Shown: positions 53,789 to 60,326 of the stretch, one piece after another
How the letters are laid out: each line of letters begins with the position of its first letter
Position numbering within the stretch: the first letter of the stretch is position 1
Notes under the pieces: generated by a model
Told to the model about the DNA's origin: nothing
Seen by the model: only the letters and a program-made list of their open reading frames with translations
Database searches by the model: none
Virus record (IMG/VR): IMGVR_UViG_3300031857_000053
Span: 43,267 to 107,266 of that record
Direction: 5' to 3' (one strand)
From: a virus
Length of the DNA stretch: 64,000 nucleotides
Program-made: the position numbers and the translations under genes

Positions 53789-54870
53789 TGTTCTACAATT
53801 TTAATCTTTGTTTTATCAAATCCTTCTAAAGCTGAAAATACCCACTTCTCATCAACAGTGCCCATATAACATAGGATATGTATAGTAGCGGTATCATCAG
53901 GATTTAATCTTAATAATCTTCCAATTCTCTGGGAAGCTTTTCTCTCGTTGCCATAAGCGTGGAGAATAATACCTTCTTTGAGATTGGGGATGTTTACACC
54001 TTCGTTTAGTTGTAATACAGCGCTTAGCTTAGTAATCTTACCATCTTTGAAATCTAATAGATTTTGTTCGGAGTCTGGATTTTTACTGTGATAGCTATGT
54101 TTACATAGACGATCGGCTTGCTCTTGTGTGTTTGCAAATAATATACACTTGTTGGTGGTGTTGGATAGAAGCTTGGATGATAGTAACTCTTTACTCGGAA
54201 ACTCCATCATCGCTTTCATCCGCATCACGGTCATAATTTGTTGTTCTTTTTTGTGTACAGCATCATCTATTCTCTTAGACCAATATTGATATGTGTTGAA
54301 CTCTGAATCATACCAGCTATTATTTTTCTTAGTCACTAGCATTGTTTTAGCTGTGTTTAGTGTTAGCTTGTGTATTATGATTTCATAGTTGTTCAAGATT
54401 TTATCTTCTATAGCGTTATCTGTTTCATATGTATATACTATTGGACAGTAATTGTTCACCATCTTTCCTTTTTCAGATAAAGCATATCTAGGTGGTGAGC
54501 CCGTTAATCCAATAATTTTCCCTTTGAAATTATTTAGCCATAGTTGGTGAGAGAATAATAAAGAGTGACACTCATCTAAATAAATAACATCATAGTCTAG
54601 ATCTTGTTTGCTTAACGAGAGATAGGTACTAAGGTGTATGTGTGGAATCAGGTGTGCTAGATTATGTTTCTTTGCTTCCTGTATCCATTCTTTTAATATA
54701 GATTTCTTTGATGCTACGATTAAGAATTTAGATGCGAGATTATGATTATGATCCATGTGCATTAGACCTATGAGAGTTTTACCAACTCCCATAGATACTC
54801 CTACACCAGCTCTTTTAAGTGGTAATATTGTTTGCAATGCTTCATGTTGTATCTCGTCTCTTGTTTTCAT
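53785..54870 (-). CDS. Superfamily 2 DNA helicase/translocase
   Basis: A helicase of the DEAD/SNF2-related (UvsW/SSL2-like) type. Motifs in order: VSMGVGKT at 25-32 (Walker A), YLDECH at 97-102 (DECH), GLTGSPPRY (III), NKCILFANTQEQAD (IV), LSAVLQLNEGVNIPN (V) and SQRIGRLLRLNPDD (VI). Such enzymes remodel forks and D-loops; in crAss-like genomes one is a core gene. The stop codon lies inside the long inverted repeat. Confidence 0.85.
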   Translation of the reverse strand: MKTRDEIQHEALQTILPLKRAGVGVSMGVGKTLIGLMHMDHNHNLASKFLIVASKKSILKEWIQEAKKHNLAHLIPHIHLSTYLSLSKQDLDYDVIYLDECHSLLFSHQLWLNNFKGKIIGLTGSPPRYALSEKGKMVNNYCPIVYTYETDNAIEDKILNNYEIIIHKLTLNTAKTMLVTKKNNSWYDSEFNTYQYWSKRIDDAVHKKEQQIMTVMRMKAMMEFPSKELLSSKLLSNTTNKCILFANTQEQADRLCKHSYHSKNPDSEQNLLDFKDGKITKLSAVLQLNEGVNIPNLKEGIILHAYGNERKASQRIGRLLRLNPDDTATIHILCYMGTVDEKWVFSALEGFDKTKIKIVEH

Positions 54871-54914
54871 GTTGATGTTTTTAAATAGATATTTCAGAGA
54901 AGAATTTTGTTTTG

Positions 54915-55283
54915 CTAATTGTTTTCATAAGATTTAATTTCTGGGAGTTTCATCTCCTTTGCTCTCTCTAAAGATAGCCAAATAAAGCCTCTTTTTATTT
55001 CTTCTTCAGTAAAATAATTCTTAGCACTTTCTACACTAATAGCCCATTGATCACCGGATCTATATGGATTATCTGGATTTGTTGTTTTTGAACTATCGAT
55101 TCCTATAATTAAGAAATAGCTATTCATAAAAGTTGCACACGATTCACAGAAACTAATGGAGCGAGGGGCCTCCGAAGGAAGGATATCACCCTCGCTTATA
55201 TCCATATCATATTCTATAAATATAGCACAAGCTTTACAAGTTTTTCTTTTTAAAGAGAGGTTGATGTTATCTAACTCGTTCAT
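54915..55283 (-). CDS. Zinc-finger-like protein (122 aa)
   Basis: Not recognised by function. Contains CKACAIFIEYD and FCESCATF, two CxxC pairs that may bind one zinc ion, and a C-terminal acidic/helical part (TEEEIKRGFIWLSLERAKEM). In the operon between helicase and a second zinc-ribbon gene. Confidence 0.6.
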   Translation of the reverse strand: MNELDNINLSLKRKTCKACAIFIEYDMDISEGDILPSEAPRSISFCESCATFMNSYFLIIGIDSSKTTNPDNPYRSGDQWAISVESAKNYFTEEEIKRGFIWLSLERAKEMKLPEIKSYENN

Positions 55284-55288
55284 TGTTG

Positions 55289-55513
55289 TTATTTAAATTT
55301 AACTCGATTATTACCTGTTTTTGTAAATTGTTCTCTACAACCTTTGCAGAAAAGATTTATTGCGGATTCTTCTATAAGCATATGCTTTGTACAATTAGGA
55401 CATAGTATCTCCGTGGTACATAACTTTTCCGCATATTGTTTTAAATACTCCGCAGGGTTAGTATCTGGAGCTTCTTCTTGCATCTGCATAAATACTTCTT
55501 TCATTCTTCCCAT
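55289..55513 (-). CDS. Zinc-ribbon protein (74 aa)
   Basis: A small protein with CPNCTKHMLIEESAINLFCKGC: CxxC-x14-16-CxxC, a classic zinc ribbon. Basic C-terminus (TKTGNNRVKFK). Possibly a nucleic-acid or partner-binding adaptor; not assigned to a family. Confidence 0.6.
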   Translation of the reverse strand: MGRMKEVFMQMQEEAPDTNPAEYLKQYAEKLCTTEILCPNCTKHMLIEESAINLFCKGCREQFTKTGNNRVKFK

Positions 55514-55537
55514 AATAATTAGTTTTTAGTAATTAAT

Positions 55538-55951
55538 TTAAAGTTTAGATTTTGATAGTTTCATTTCCCTAGCTTCTCTTGGATGTGTTTCTATCCACAT
55601 ATGACAAGATCTGCATAAAGCTAACCAGTTTGTTTCATCTAAGTAAAGATCTCCTATTCTCCCAGCTGTATGGTGCACATCAGTTGAGTGGTTAGTACAG
55701 ATACCTGGTAGGTTTGCTTTACAGAGAGGGTGAGAGCTTAAGAATATTTTTCTTTTAGCTGAGTATTCAGCCTCTTGCTTTATTCTTTTTTGGGAACGAG
55801 AAGGAAGCGCTTTCCGCTTCACCGTTGGTTTAGTACGGGGACTTGTAGCATGAGCACTCCAGCACTGCTTACAGTAACGCTTCCTTTGATGATTTTTCCA
55901 AATCACCTTCTCGATCCCGCATCCATCACACGGTTTCTTGTTGACTTTCAT
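55538..55951 (-). CDS. HNH endonuclease
   Basis: An HNH nuclease with two zinc sites. The start MKVNKKPCDGCGIEK (55951) is preferred to an ATG 30 bp upstream since it begins at the first zinc finger. N-terminal CDGCG...YCKQC is one zinc knuckle; the HNH domain follows with PLCKANLPGIC, VHHTAGRIGD, NWLALCRSCH. This fits phage HNH proteins that nick DNA during packaging or recombination. There is no intron evidence. The gene overlaps the upstream frame by 26 bp. Confidence 0.75.
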   Translation of the reverse strand: MKVNKKPCDGCGIEKVIWKNHQRKRYCKQCWSAHATSPRTKPTVKRKALPSRSQKRIKQEAEYSAKRKIFLSSHPLCKANLPGICTNHSTDVHHTAGRIGDLYLDETNWLALCRSCHMWIETHPREAREMKLSKSKL

Positions 55952-56174
55952 CAGATGTGTTGTCCTGTTTATCTTGGACATTGTTAATTGGAGTAAACTT
56001 TTTACCTATAAATAAACCATTTCTAAATGTTTTATTTAGGATGATAACACTTGATCTTATCTCATTGATATCATTTTCCTGTTTAGCTAATTGTTTTAGG
56101 AGTTGCTCCTCCATTTCATTTTCTGGTGCTATTAGCAGTGATACACCGCCATTAACTAAGAATTCTGTTTTCAT
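55926..56174 (-). CDS. Hypothetical coiled-coil-like protein (82 aa)
   Basis: Not recognised. Contains a helical heptad-like stretch (ENEMEEQLLKQLAKQENDINE) and a Gln/Asp/Ser-rich C-terminus. Overlaps the preceding gene end by 23 bp and the HNH start by 26 bp. Confidence 0.55.
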   Translation of the reverse strand: MKTEFLVNGGVSLLIAPENEMEEQLLKQLAKQENDINEIRSSVIILNKTFRNGLFIGKKFTPINNVQDKQDNTSDESQQETV

Positions 56175-56619
56175 GTTTAATAGTTTTTAATGTGTGAGGG
56201 TTAAAAAAATCTTGTGGTAATATACCTTCTGCGCATAGTCTCATAGCAATTTCTTTTTTACTTAGATGTAAATTTTTATTACTAAGAGTGCATTTAAAAT
56301 TTGGATCTGGAGAATCAAAATTATCTAATAAAGCTTTTGTAATTGGAGAGTGATGAAAATATTTCTTAAAAAAGTTATTGGTTAACTCAATTAAGAGTTC
56401 TTGTTTCCACATATTAAGTAGATGTTGAGTTTTCTTGTGAACTTTTATGATGCGCTTTCTCTTCATATAGTTCATACTCTTAATCTTACTTTCACTGTAG
56501 ATTGATAAGCCAAACATAGCTCTTTGAAATAGCAAATTTTGAGTAGCATTAAAATCTTTAGTTTCTCCAATGTGTTGCTTGGTACCTTTAGAAATGATGG
56601 TGTTGTTTGTTTTTTCCAT
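56152..56619 (-). CDS. Hypothetical basic protein (155 aa)
   Basis: Not recognised. Rich in Lys, Asn and Leu with an FGLSIYSESKIKSMNYMKRKR basic stretch, likely helical; ends in a Lys/Leu/His-rich region. First gene of a small operon downstream of the terminator at 56682-56721. Confidence 0.6.
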   Translation of the reverse strand: MEKTNNTIISKGTKQHIGETKDFNATQNLLFQRAMFGLSIYSESKIKSMNYMKRKRIIKVHKKTQHLLNMWKQELLIELTNNFFKKYFHHSPITKALLDNFDSPDPNFKCTLSNKNLHLSKKEIAMRLCAEGILPQDFFNPHTLKTIKHENRILS

Positions 56620-56681
56620 GTGATAGAATTATCGTTATTATTATAATTGATTTTCTTCTTCGTTTTCTTTGTAGGTATTTC

Positions 56682-56721
56682 AAAAAAAAAGCTAGATACA
56701 AGGAATAACATCCTTGTATCT
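56682..56721 (-). terminator. Strong rho-independent terminator
   Basis: Stem AGATACAAGGA/TCCTTGTATCT (11 bp, 6-nt loop) followed on the - strand by AGCTTTTTTTTT. It ends the transcript of the 154-aa protein gene. Confidence 0.9.
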
Positions 56722-56743
56722 AATCTTTTTTATTTCAGCTATC

Positions 56744-57208
56744 TTATAGTTGTAAACTAGAAGAAGAGTTTTCTACTTCTTCTGAAGAAGCGGCATAAGC
56801 TGCTTTGATATCTTCAGAATTAGTATGAGCAACTGTAACATCACTAGCTCTTAAATCGAAAGTAAAGAATGCTTTGCGATAGATAGGTTCACCATCTACA
56901 CAACACACGATTCCAGTTTTACCTGCAATCTTATAATCTCTCTCAGGATCTTCTGAGTTGAAAGGAGTTGTTGATTCCTTAATTATAATCTTACCATCTA
57001 CTTGTTCACCATTAGTCCATCCAAAACCTTTAAGGTCTTTAACAGTACCAGGGATCAGAGCGCTAACTCTTTTCTTACGCGCAAATCCGCGCTCATCAAT
57101 AATCATACGATCTTGTTCTACACGGATATATCCGTATTCAGGATTGCTCTTTGAGGTTACAATCACATTGCCTGCTGGGTCAGCAGATACTCTAACTTTT
57201 GAGTTCAT
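56744..57208 (-). CDS. Conserved phage protein (154 aa), function unknown
   Basis: A beta-rich protein, for example SKVRVSADPAGNVIVTSKSN, EQDRMIIDERGFARKKRVSA and KAFFTFDLRASDVTVAHT, with a Ser/Glu-rich C-terminus. Similar proteins occur in crAss-like phages of Bacteroidota. It is flanked by terminators on both sides, so it is expressed as a separate unit. A DNA-binding role is possible, not shown. Confidence 0.7.
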   Translation of the reverse strand: MNSKVRVSADPAGNVIVTSKSNPEYGYIRVEQDRMIIDERGFARKKRVSALIPGTVKDLKGFGWTNGEQVDGKIIIKESTTPFNSEDPERDYKIAGKTGIVCCVDGEPIYRKAFFTFDLRASDVTVAHTNSEDIKAAYAASSEEVENSSSSLQL

Positions 57209-57243
57209 TTTAATTGAATTTAAATTGGTTATTGTGAACTATG

Positions 57244-57282
57244 AATTAATAAAGCCCAACCAGTAGTTCTTCTGATTAGGCT
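57244..57282 (-). terminator. Terminator hairpin downstream of the 95-aa gene
   Basis: On the - strand AGCCTAATCAG/CTGGTTGGGCT (11 pairs, two G-U) with an 8-nt loop, then TTTATTAATT. Separates the 95-aa gene from the 154-aa gene. Confidence 0.7.
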
Positions 57283-57314
57283 ATTTGCATAGGGTCATCG
57301 CTTCAGGAACGCGA

Positions 57315-57602
57315 CTATTCTATTTCTTCGATGTTGTCTGCGATATCCGGATATTCATCTTCAATATCCTCTTCTAAAGAGTCACCATGCAAGGGCTCAT
57401 CATATTCGGGTGAATAATCTATGGATTGGTCTTCTTCAACTTGTGGTCTACCTTTTTTTTTGATAGATGATTTATACCAAGGAGAACTAGCATAACTACC
57501 AACATTTTGACTCATAAGATATTGAATATCTTGATCAGTGAGGTCTAGATATTCCTCAATTGTAATGTGTATTACTTTGCCGTTTGGTAACTGGTAGATC
57601 AT
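57315..57602 (-). CDS. Conserved crAss-like phage acidic protein (95 aa)
   Basis: Begins MIYQLPNGKVIHITIEEYL and contains DLTDQDIQYLMSQNVGSYAS-type sequence and a PWYKSSIKKKGR segment, a pattern I know from crAss-like genomes. The C-terminal 40 residues are almost all Glu, Asp, Ser and Ile. The role is unknown; the protein may bind a basic partner or act as a decoy. Confidence 0.7.
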   Translation of the reverse strand: MIYQLPNGKVIHITIEEYLDLTDQDIQYLMSQNVGSYASSPWYKSSIKKKGRPQVEEDQSIDYSPEYDEPLHGDSLEEDIEDEYPDIADNIEEIE

Positions 57603-57650
57603 CTTGCCACCAAATATAATTAAAAAAGTTTAACACATAGAAAGTTTAAA

Positions 57651-58091
57651 CTAAATTTCACTTATTGTAATCTCTTCAATAGGGTTTACGTAATATTCAC
57701 TAATTTGACTTTGGTCTTTAACTTCTTTATCTTCTTTATCTAAATACTCATATTCTACTCTATAACAATTTTTATTTACAGGGAATATTTCTATAATAGA
57801 AGCTCTTATTTGTTCTTGAAAAATTCTTTTTTCTTCTTTCATTTTATCTAAATTCATTCTCCAAATAGGTAAGATATCTAGTTTCACCCATATTTCTTGT
57901 CCTATTTTATAATCAAACTTTCTATTTATACCTAAAAAAGATTTATAGACACACTCGATTCCCATATCAGTAGTACTAAGATGGTCGATGATGGTTTTAG
58001 ATATTAATTTTTTATTAGGAGAGTCTTTTAAACTATTTAAGAGTAGTAACTCTATGTCTTTATCAGTGATTTCTATATTTATTTTTTTCAT
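57651..58091 (-). CDS. Hypothetical protein (146 aa)
   Basis: Not recognised. Mixed alpha/beta protein with a charged centre (EEKRIFQEQIRASIIEIFPV) and a C-terminal SQISEYYVNPIEEITISEI strand region. It is the last gene before the RNA-rich terminal region and lies downstream of a terminator at 58110-58141. Confidence 0.65.
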   Translation of the reverse strand: MKKINIEITDKDIELLLLNSLKDSPNKKLISKTIIDHLSTTDMGIECVYKSFLGINRKFDYKIGQEIWVKLDILPIWRMNLDKMKEEKRIFQEQIRASIIEIFPVNKNCYRVEYEYLDKEDKEVKDQSQISEYYVNPIEEITISEI

Positions 58092-58109
58092 AGTTGATGG
58101 TTTAGTATA

Positions 58110-58141
58110 AAAAATAAAGCCCGATATTTCTATCGAGCTTT
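58110..58141 (-). terminator. Strong terminator with GAAA loop
   Basis: AAAGC-U-CGATA / GAAA / TATCG-G-GCTTT (one G-U), then ATTTTTT on the - strand. It ends the structured element or any transcript entering from the right. Confidence 0.85.
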
Positions 58142-58437
58142 ATGCAAGGGGTTTTGGGAGCGCTCTATGATTTAGTAATAAACCTAAATTAAAAACTGAA
58201 TCATCTAACATTAGACTCCCAAATATTTTGAGGTGAACAAATATATAAATAAAAGAGGTAACAACTGGGCTACTCCCCAACTATTATTGCTCTTATCCTC
58301 ATGTGACTGAGATTCCGTAATAACTTAGGCCTTTATTACAGATATCGGGGGTGTGCCTAAACCCGAGTTTTTTATGGTTCAAGGGGAACAATTGTATAAT
58401 TTAGTATTTTCATAGTTTACTTATTTATCCATTTAAA

Positions 58438-58463
58438 GAAAAAAAGGGCTACTTACATAGCCC
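58438..58463 (-). terminator. Terminator hairpin before the 13-codon frame
   Basis: GGGCTA-TGTAAG-TAGCCC on the - strand followed by TTTTTTTC. Lies between the DUF4313-like gene and the structured element. Confidence 0.8.
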
Positions 58464-58557
58464 TAATTTCTCTATACTCCACCATTACATAAACCGTTGC
58501 CAAAGGCAAATATTTTAATTTTTTTTGTTGGTCGATGACTCGTGACTCTAAGAGGTA

Positions 58558-58570
58558 GGATGATAGTAAA
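58558..58570. repeat. Repeated motif GGATGATAGTAAA, copy 1
   Basis: One of three perfect 13-base copies (also 62770-62782 and 63654-63666), all in intergenic DNA. Each follows a GAGG-type purine stretch by 0-3 bases and lies 20-40 bases after a T-run ending in G on the + strand. Confidence 0.6.
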
Positions 58571-58597
58571 CCCGAATCTCGTTTACTTTTGGAGTGA

Positions 58598-58885
58598 TTA
58601 GATTAAGAGTTTACATTTTGGTACCTGAACAAATCCTCGTTGTATAAACTCAATAGCTTCTGATATAACTTTAGCATCTACTAGAGCTTGATACATACCC
58701 TCGTTTTCTGAGTAATCTTTTATTAGGACTTCATCATTATTGAGTGGTTCATCGGGGAAGTTGACTGTTGCTACTGCTACTGGTGAACTATCTTCAGCAT
58801 CTACTAGTTCAATAGCTGTTCTATTATTGAGTGGGTATTTCTTTATAAGGATTTCACACTCCCATTGATTGAAATTTATTTTCAT
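58598..58885 (-). CDS. DUF4313-like small protein
   Basis: A 95-residue beta/alpha protein: LNNRTAIELVDAEDSSPVAV, EVLIKDYSENEGMYQAL and GFVQVPKCKL fit DUF4313-like phage/plasmid proteins. Function unknown. It begins after the 43-aa gene by 6 bp. Confidence 0.65.
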   Translation of the reverse strand: MKINFNQWECEILIKKYPLNNRTAIELVDAEDSSPVAVATVNFPDEPLNNDEVLIKDYSENEGMYQALVDAKVISEAIEFIQRGFVQVPKCKLLI

Positions 58886-58891
58886 ACTTAC

Positions 58892-59023
58892 TTAATTTAT
58901 TTGTAATGAGAATAATAGTATAGCATCTAGTCCTATGGTACCACGGATACCTGTTACTATGAGTCCGTGGTTAGAGGTTAGGTTTCCGTTATTGTCAACG
59001 AAGTAAAGAGAGTATTCTTTCAT
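58892..59023 (-). CDS. Small protein (43 aa)
   Basis: Open frame from ATG 59023 to TAA 58892. The product starts MKEYSLYFVDNNGNL and has a hydrophobic C-terminal half (LDAILLFSLQI). It fills the gap in the operon and starts after an A/T-rich leader (AAATTAAAATAAAAAC) like its neighbours. Not recognised. Confidence 0.55.
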   Translation of the reverse strand: MKEYSLYFVDNNGNLTSNHGLIVTGIRGTIGLDAILLFSLQIN

Positions 59024-59044
59024 AGTTTTTATTTTAATTTTTTT

Positions 59045-59250
59045 ACAATCCCCTTTGCACTCAGTTGTAACAAGGCTACATATTACCTTGCTTAGGGATT
59101 AATGTTTTCATTACAACTGCTCACCCTTGGGAAGTGAGTTGTGGTGCATTATTTAAAAATAATTTATAGTGTGGTATTAGCTGCTCCATACCACACCAGA
59201 TCTCAGCACGCTAGATCTATTCAACGTATACATAGCAGTCCGTTGAGATA
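59045..59250 (-). ncRNA. Structured noncoding RNA element, ~200 nt
   Basis: On the - strand a chain of perfect helices: TCAACG/CGTTGA (59221-59246), AGATCT/AGATCT (59198-59218), GTGTGGTAT/ATACCACAC (59169-59196, 9 bp, 10-nt loop), a compound stem ACAA+CTCAC / GTGAG+TTGT (59113-59142), CAAGG/CCTTG (59071-59090) closed by AATCCC/GGGATT (59047-59100). It lies between the 62-aa gene and the 43-aa gene and has no coding frame. Base composition is more balanced than in the flanking genes. It may be an independent RNA or the leader of the 43-aa gene. Confidence 0.65.
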
Positions 59251-59253
59251 TTA

Positions 59254-59442
59254 TTAGAAAGTTATATCTTCATTATACTCAAAGGTACCTGTTTTAATAT
59301 ACTCTAGTACTTCTTCTTTGTAGGCATATTCAATAACACTACCATCTTTAGATACAATAGTATATGTCATTTTATCCTCATGTTTTTCTTGTGGTATTAC
59401 TACATGTGTAATAATTAACCACATAAATTTAAGTTTAATCAT
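59254..59442 (-). CDS. Small hypothetical protein (62 aa)
   Basis: Starts at 59442 with a hydrophobic segment (KLKFMWLIITHVVI); an in-frame ATG at 59370 (MTYTIVSKDGSVIEYA) would give a compact 38-residue protein and may be the true start. Not recognised. Preceded by a terminator hairpin. Confidence 0.5.
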   Translation of the reverse strand: MIKLKFMWLIITHVVIPQEKHEDKMTYTIVSKDGSVIEYAYKEEVLEYIKTGTFEYNEDITF

Positions 59443-59472
59443 TTAATATGTTATTATGGATTAGAGAAAAAA

Positions 59473-59511
59473 ATAAAAAAAAACAGGAGCACACGTTATG
59501 TGGCCCCTGTT
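59473..59511 (-). terminator. Terminator hairpin
   Basis: AACAGG-GGC-CACA-TAACG-TGTG-CT-CCTGTT on the - strand followed by TTTTTTTTT. It ends the 70-aa gene's transcript. Confidence 0.85.
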
Positions 59512-59542
59512 ACGGTTAGAGGTATTAAAAATCCCTAAATCT

Positions 59543-59755
59543 TTAGATACCTAGATAGTTATCGTAATCATCTTCTATTTCCATTTCATGAATTTCTTCT
59601 TCTATGAAACATCTTTCTATATTGCTAATTGTTTTTTTGCTATTATTTTTTTTCTCCATTTTCTTACAGAAGTTAGCAAACTCGTCACCATGGATTGGTG
59701 ATCTTCTATAAATCATTACAAATTTGTCGAACATTTCTTTGTAGTTAGTTGTCAT
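59543..59755 (-). CDS. Small hypothetical protein (70 aa)
   Basis: Not recognised. Begins MTTNYKEMFDKFVMIYRRSP; centre basic and Asn-rich (KKMEKKNNSKKTISN), C-terminus acidic (EEEIHEMEIEDDYDNYLGI). Bounded by a hairpin upstream and a terminator downstream. Confidence 0.6.
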   Translation of the reverse strand: MTTNYKEMFDKFVMIYRRSPIHGDEFANFCKKMEKKNNSKKTISNIERCFIEEEIHEMEIEDDYDNYLGI

Positions 59756-59778
59756 AGGGTTGGTATTTGAGTTAGTAT

Positions 59779-59801
59779 CCGAGGGAGATTTTCTCCCCCG
59801 G
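59779..59801 (-). terminator. Intergenic GC hairpin without T-run
   Basis: CCGGGGGAGA/AAA/TCTCCCTCGG, 10 pairs with one G-U, between the 175-aa-frame gene and the 70-aa gene. With no U-run after it, a processing or leader role is as likely as termination. Confidence 0.5.
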
Positions 59802-59824
59802 TATAAGTTATTATTTTGCTAGAC

Positions 59825-60274
59825 TTATTTTGTCATAGCTATATTTAGGAAAGGATTGTTTCTAAGATGCTCATTGATTTCATCTTCAGTAAGATAACCT
59901 TGTACATCATGTTCTCTAAAGTCATACATCTCAAAGGTTCTTACTCCATCTCCATAAAGACCTGAGCCACCGCCAACAATGCTTATTTGAACTTCACCAT
60001 CTTTGATATATACCCATTGGGTAGCACCAAGTATAACAGGATGAATTTTTTGTTTAAAGTCATCAGGGAATACGGGTGTTACGGTACCGTGAAGCAAACT
60101 TTGGATGTAGTATATCTCTAACTTGAGATCTGCTATAATATCTTCTGTAGTTTCAGGGTCATTATTTTCTTGACTAACGAGTGAGTTTATAGCATCAAGT
60201 AGGTGTTGTTCCATAGCTTCAAGATCTTTGCTTGTTGCATTTTGGTAAATTGGTACAAATTTTTCTAGGTTCAT
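59825..60274 (-). CDS. Hypothetical phage protein (149 aa)
   Basis: The start MNLEKFVPIYQNATSKDL at 60274 is preferred: the upstream in-frame ATG at 60352 would place 26 residues inside the structured RNA and give a poor N-terminus. The N-terminal half is helical (LEAMEQHLLDAINSLVSQEN); the centre has VTPVFPDDFKQKIHPVILGA and a YIKDGEVQISIVGGGSGLYG stretch; the C-terminus is helical. Not recognised. Confidence 0.6.
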   Translation of the reverse strand: MNLEKFVPIYQNATSKDLEAMEQHLLDAINSLVSQENNDPETTEDIIADLKLEIYYIQSLLHGTVTPVFPDDFKQKIHPVILGATQWVYIKDGEVQISIVGGGSGLYGDGVRTFEMYDFREHDVQGYLTEDEINEHLRNNPFLNIAMTK

Positions 60275-60326
60275 AGGTTTATTATTTTGAGTGGGTTGGT
60301 TGACTTGTTTATTTAGAAGACCATTT

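Larger units (their letters stand above)
58110..58463 (-). ncRNA. Structured RNA element with kissing loops and a terminator
   Basis: A 350-base noncoding stretch. On the - strand: a terminator hairpin GGGCTA/TAGCCC with T-run (58438-58463), a 13-codon open frame (58372-58413), hairpin A TCGGG/CCCGA with loop containing UUUAGGC (58345-58366), hairpin B GUAAUAA/UUAUUAC with loop AGGCCUAAG (58317-58339), whose loops are complementary over 6 bp plus a G-U, a GGG-GAGUAG-CCC hairpin near 58266, a long-range helix UUUGGGAG/CUCCCAAA (58216-58223 with 58153-58160), and a strong GNRA-loop terminator AAAGCUCGAUA/GAAA/UAUCGGGCUUU at 58116-58141 with U-run. It is likely a stable small RNA or a leader/3' element. 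Confidence 0.7.
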
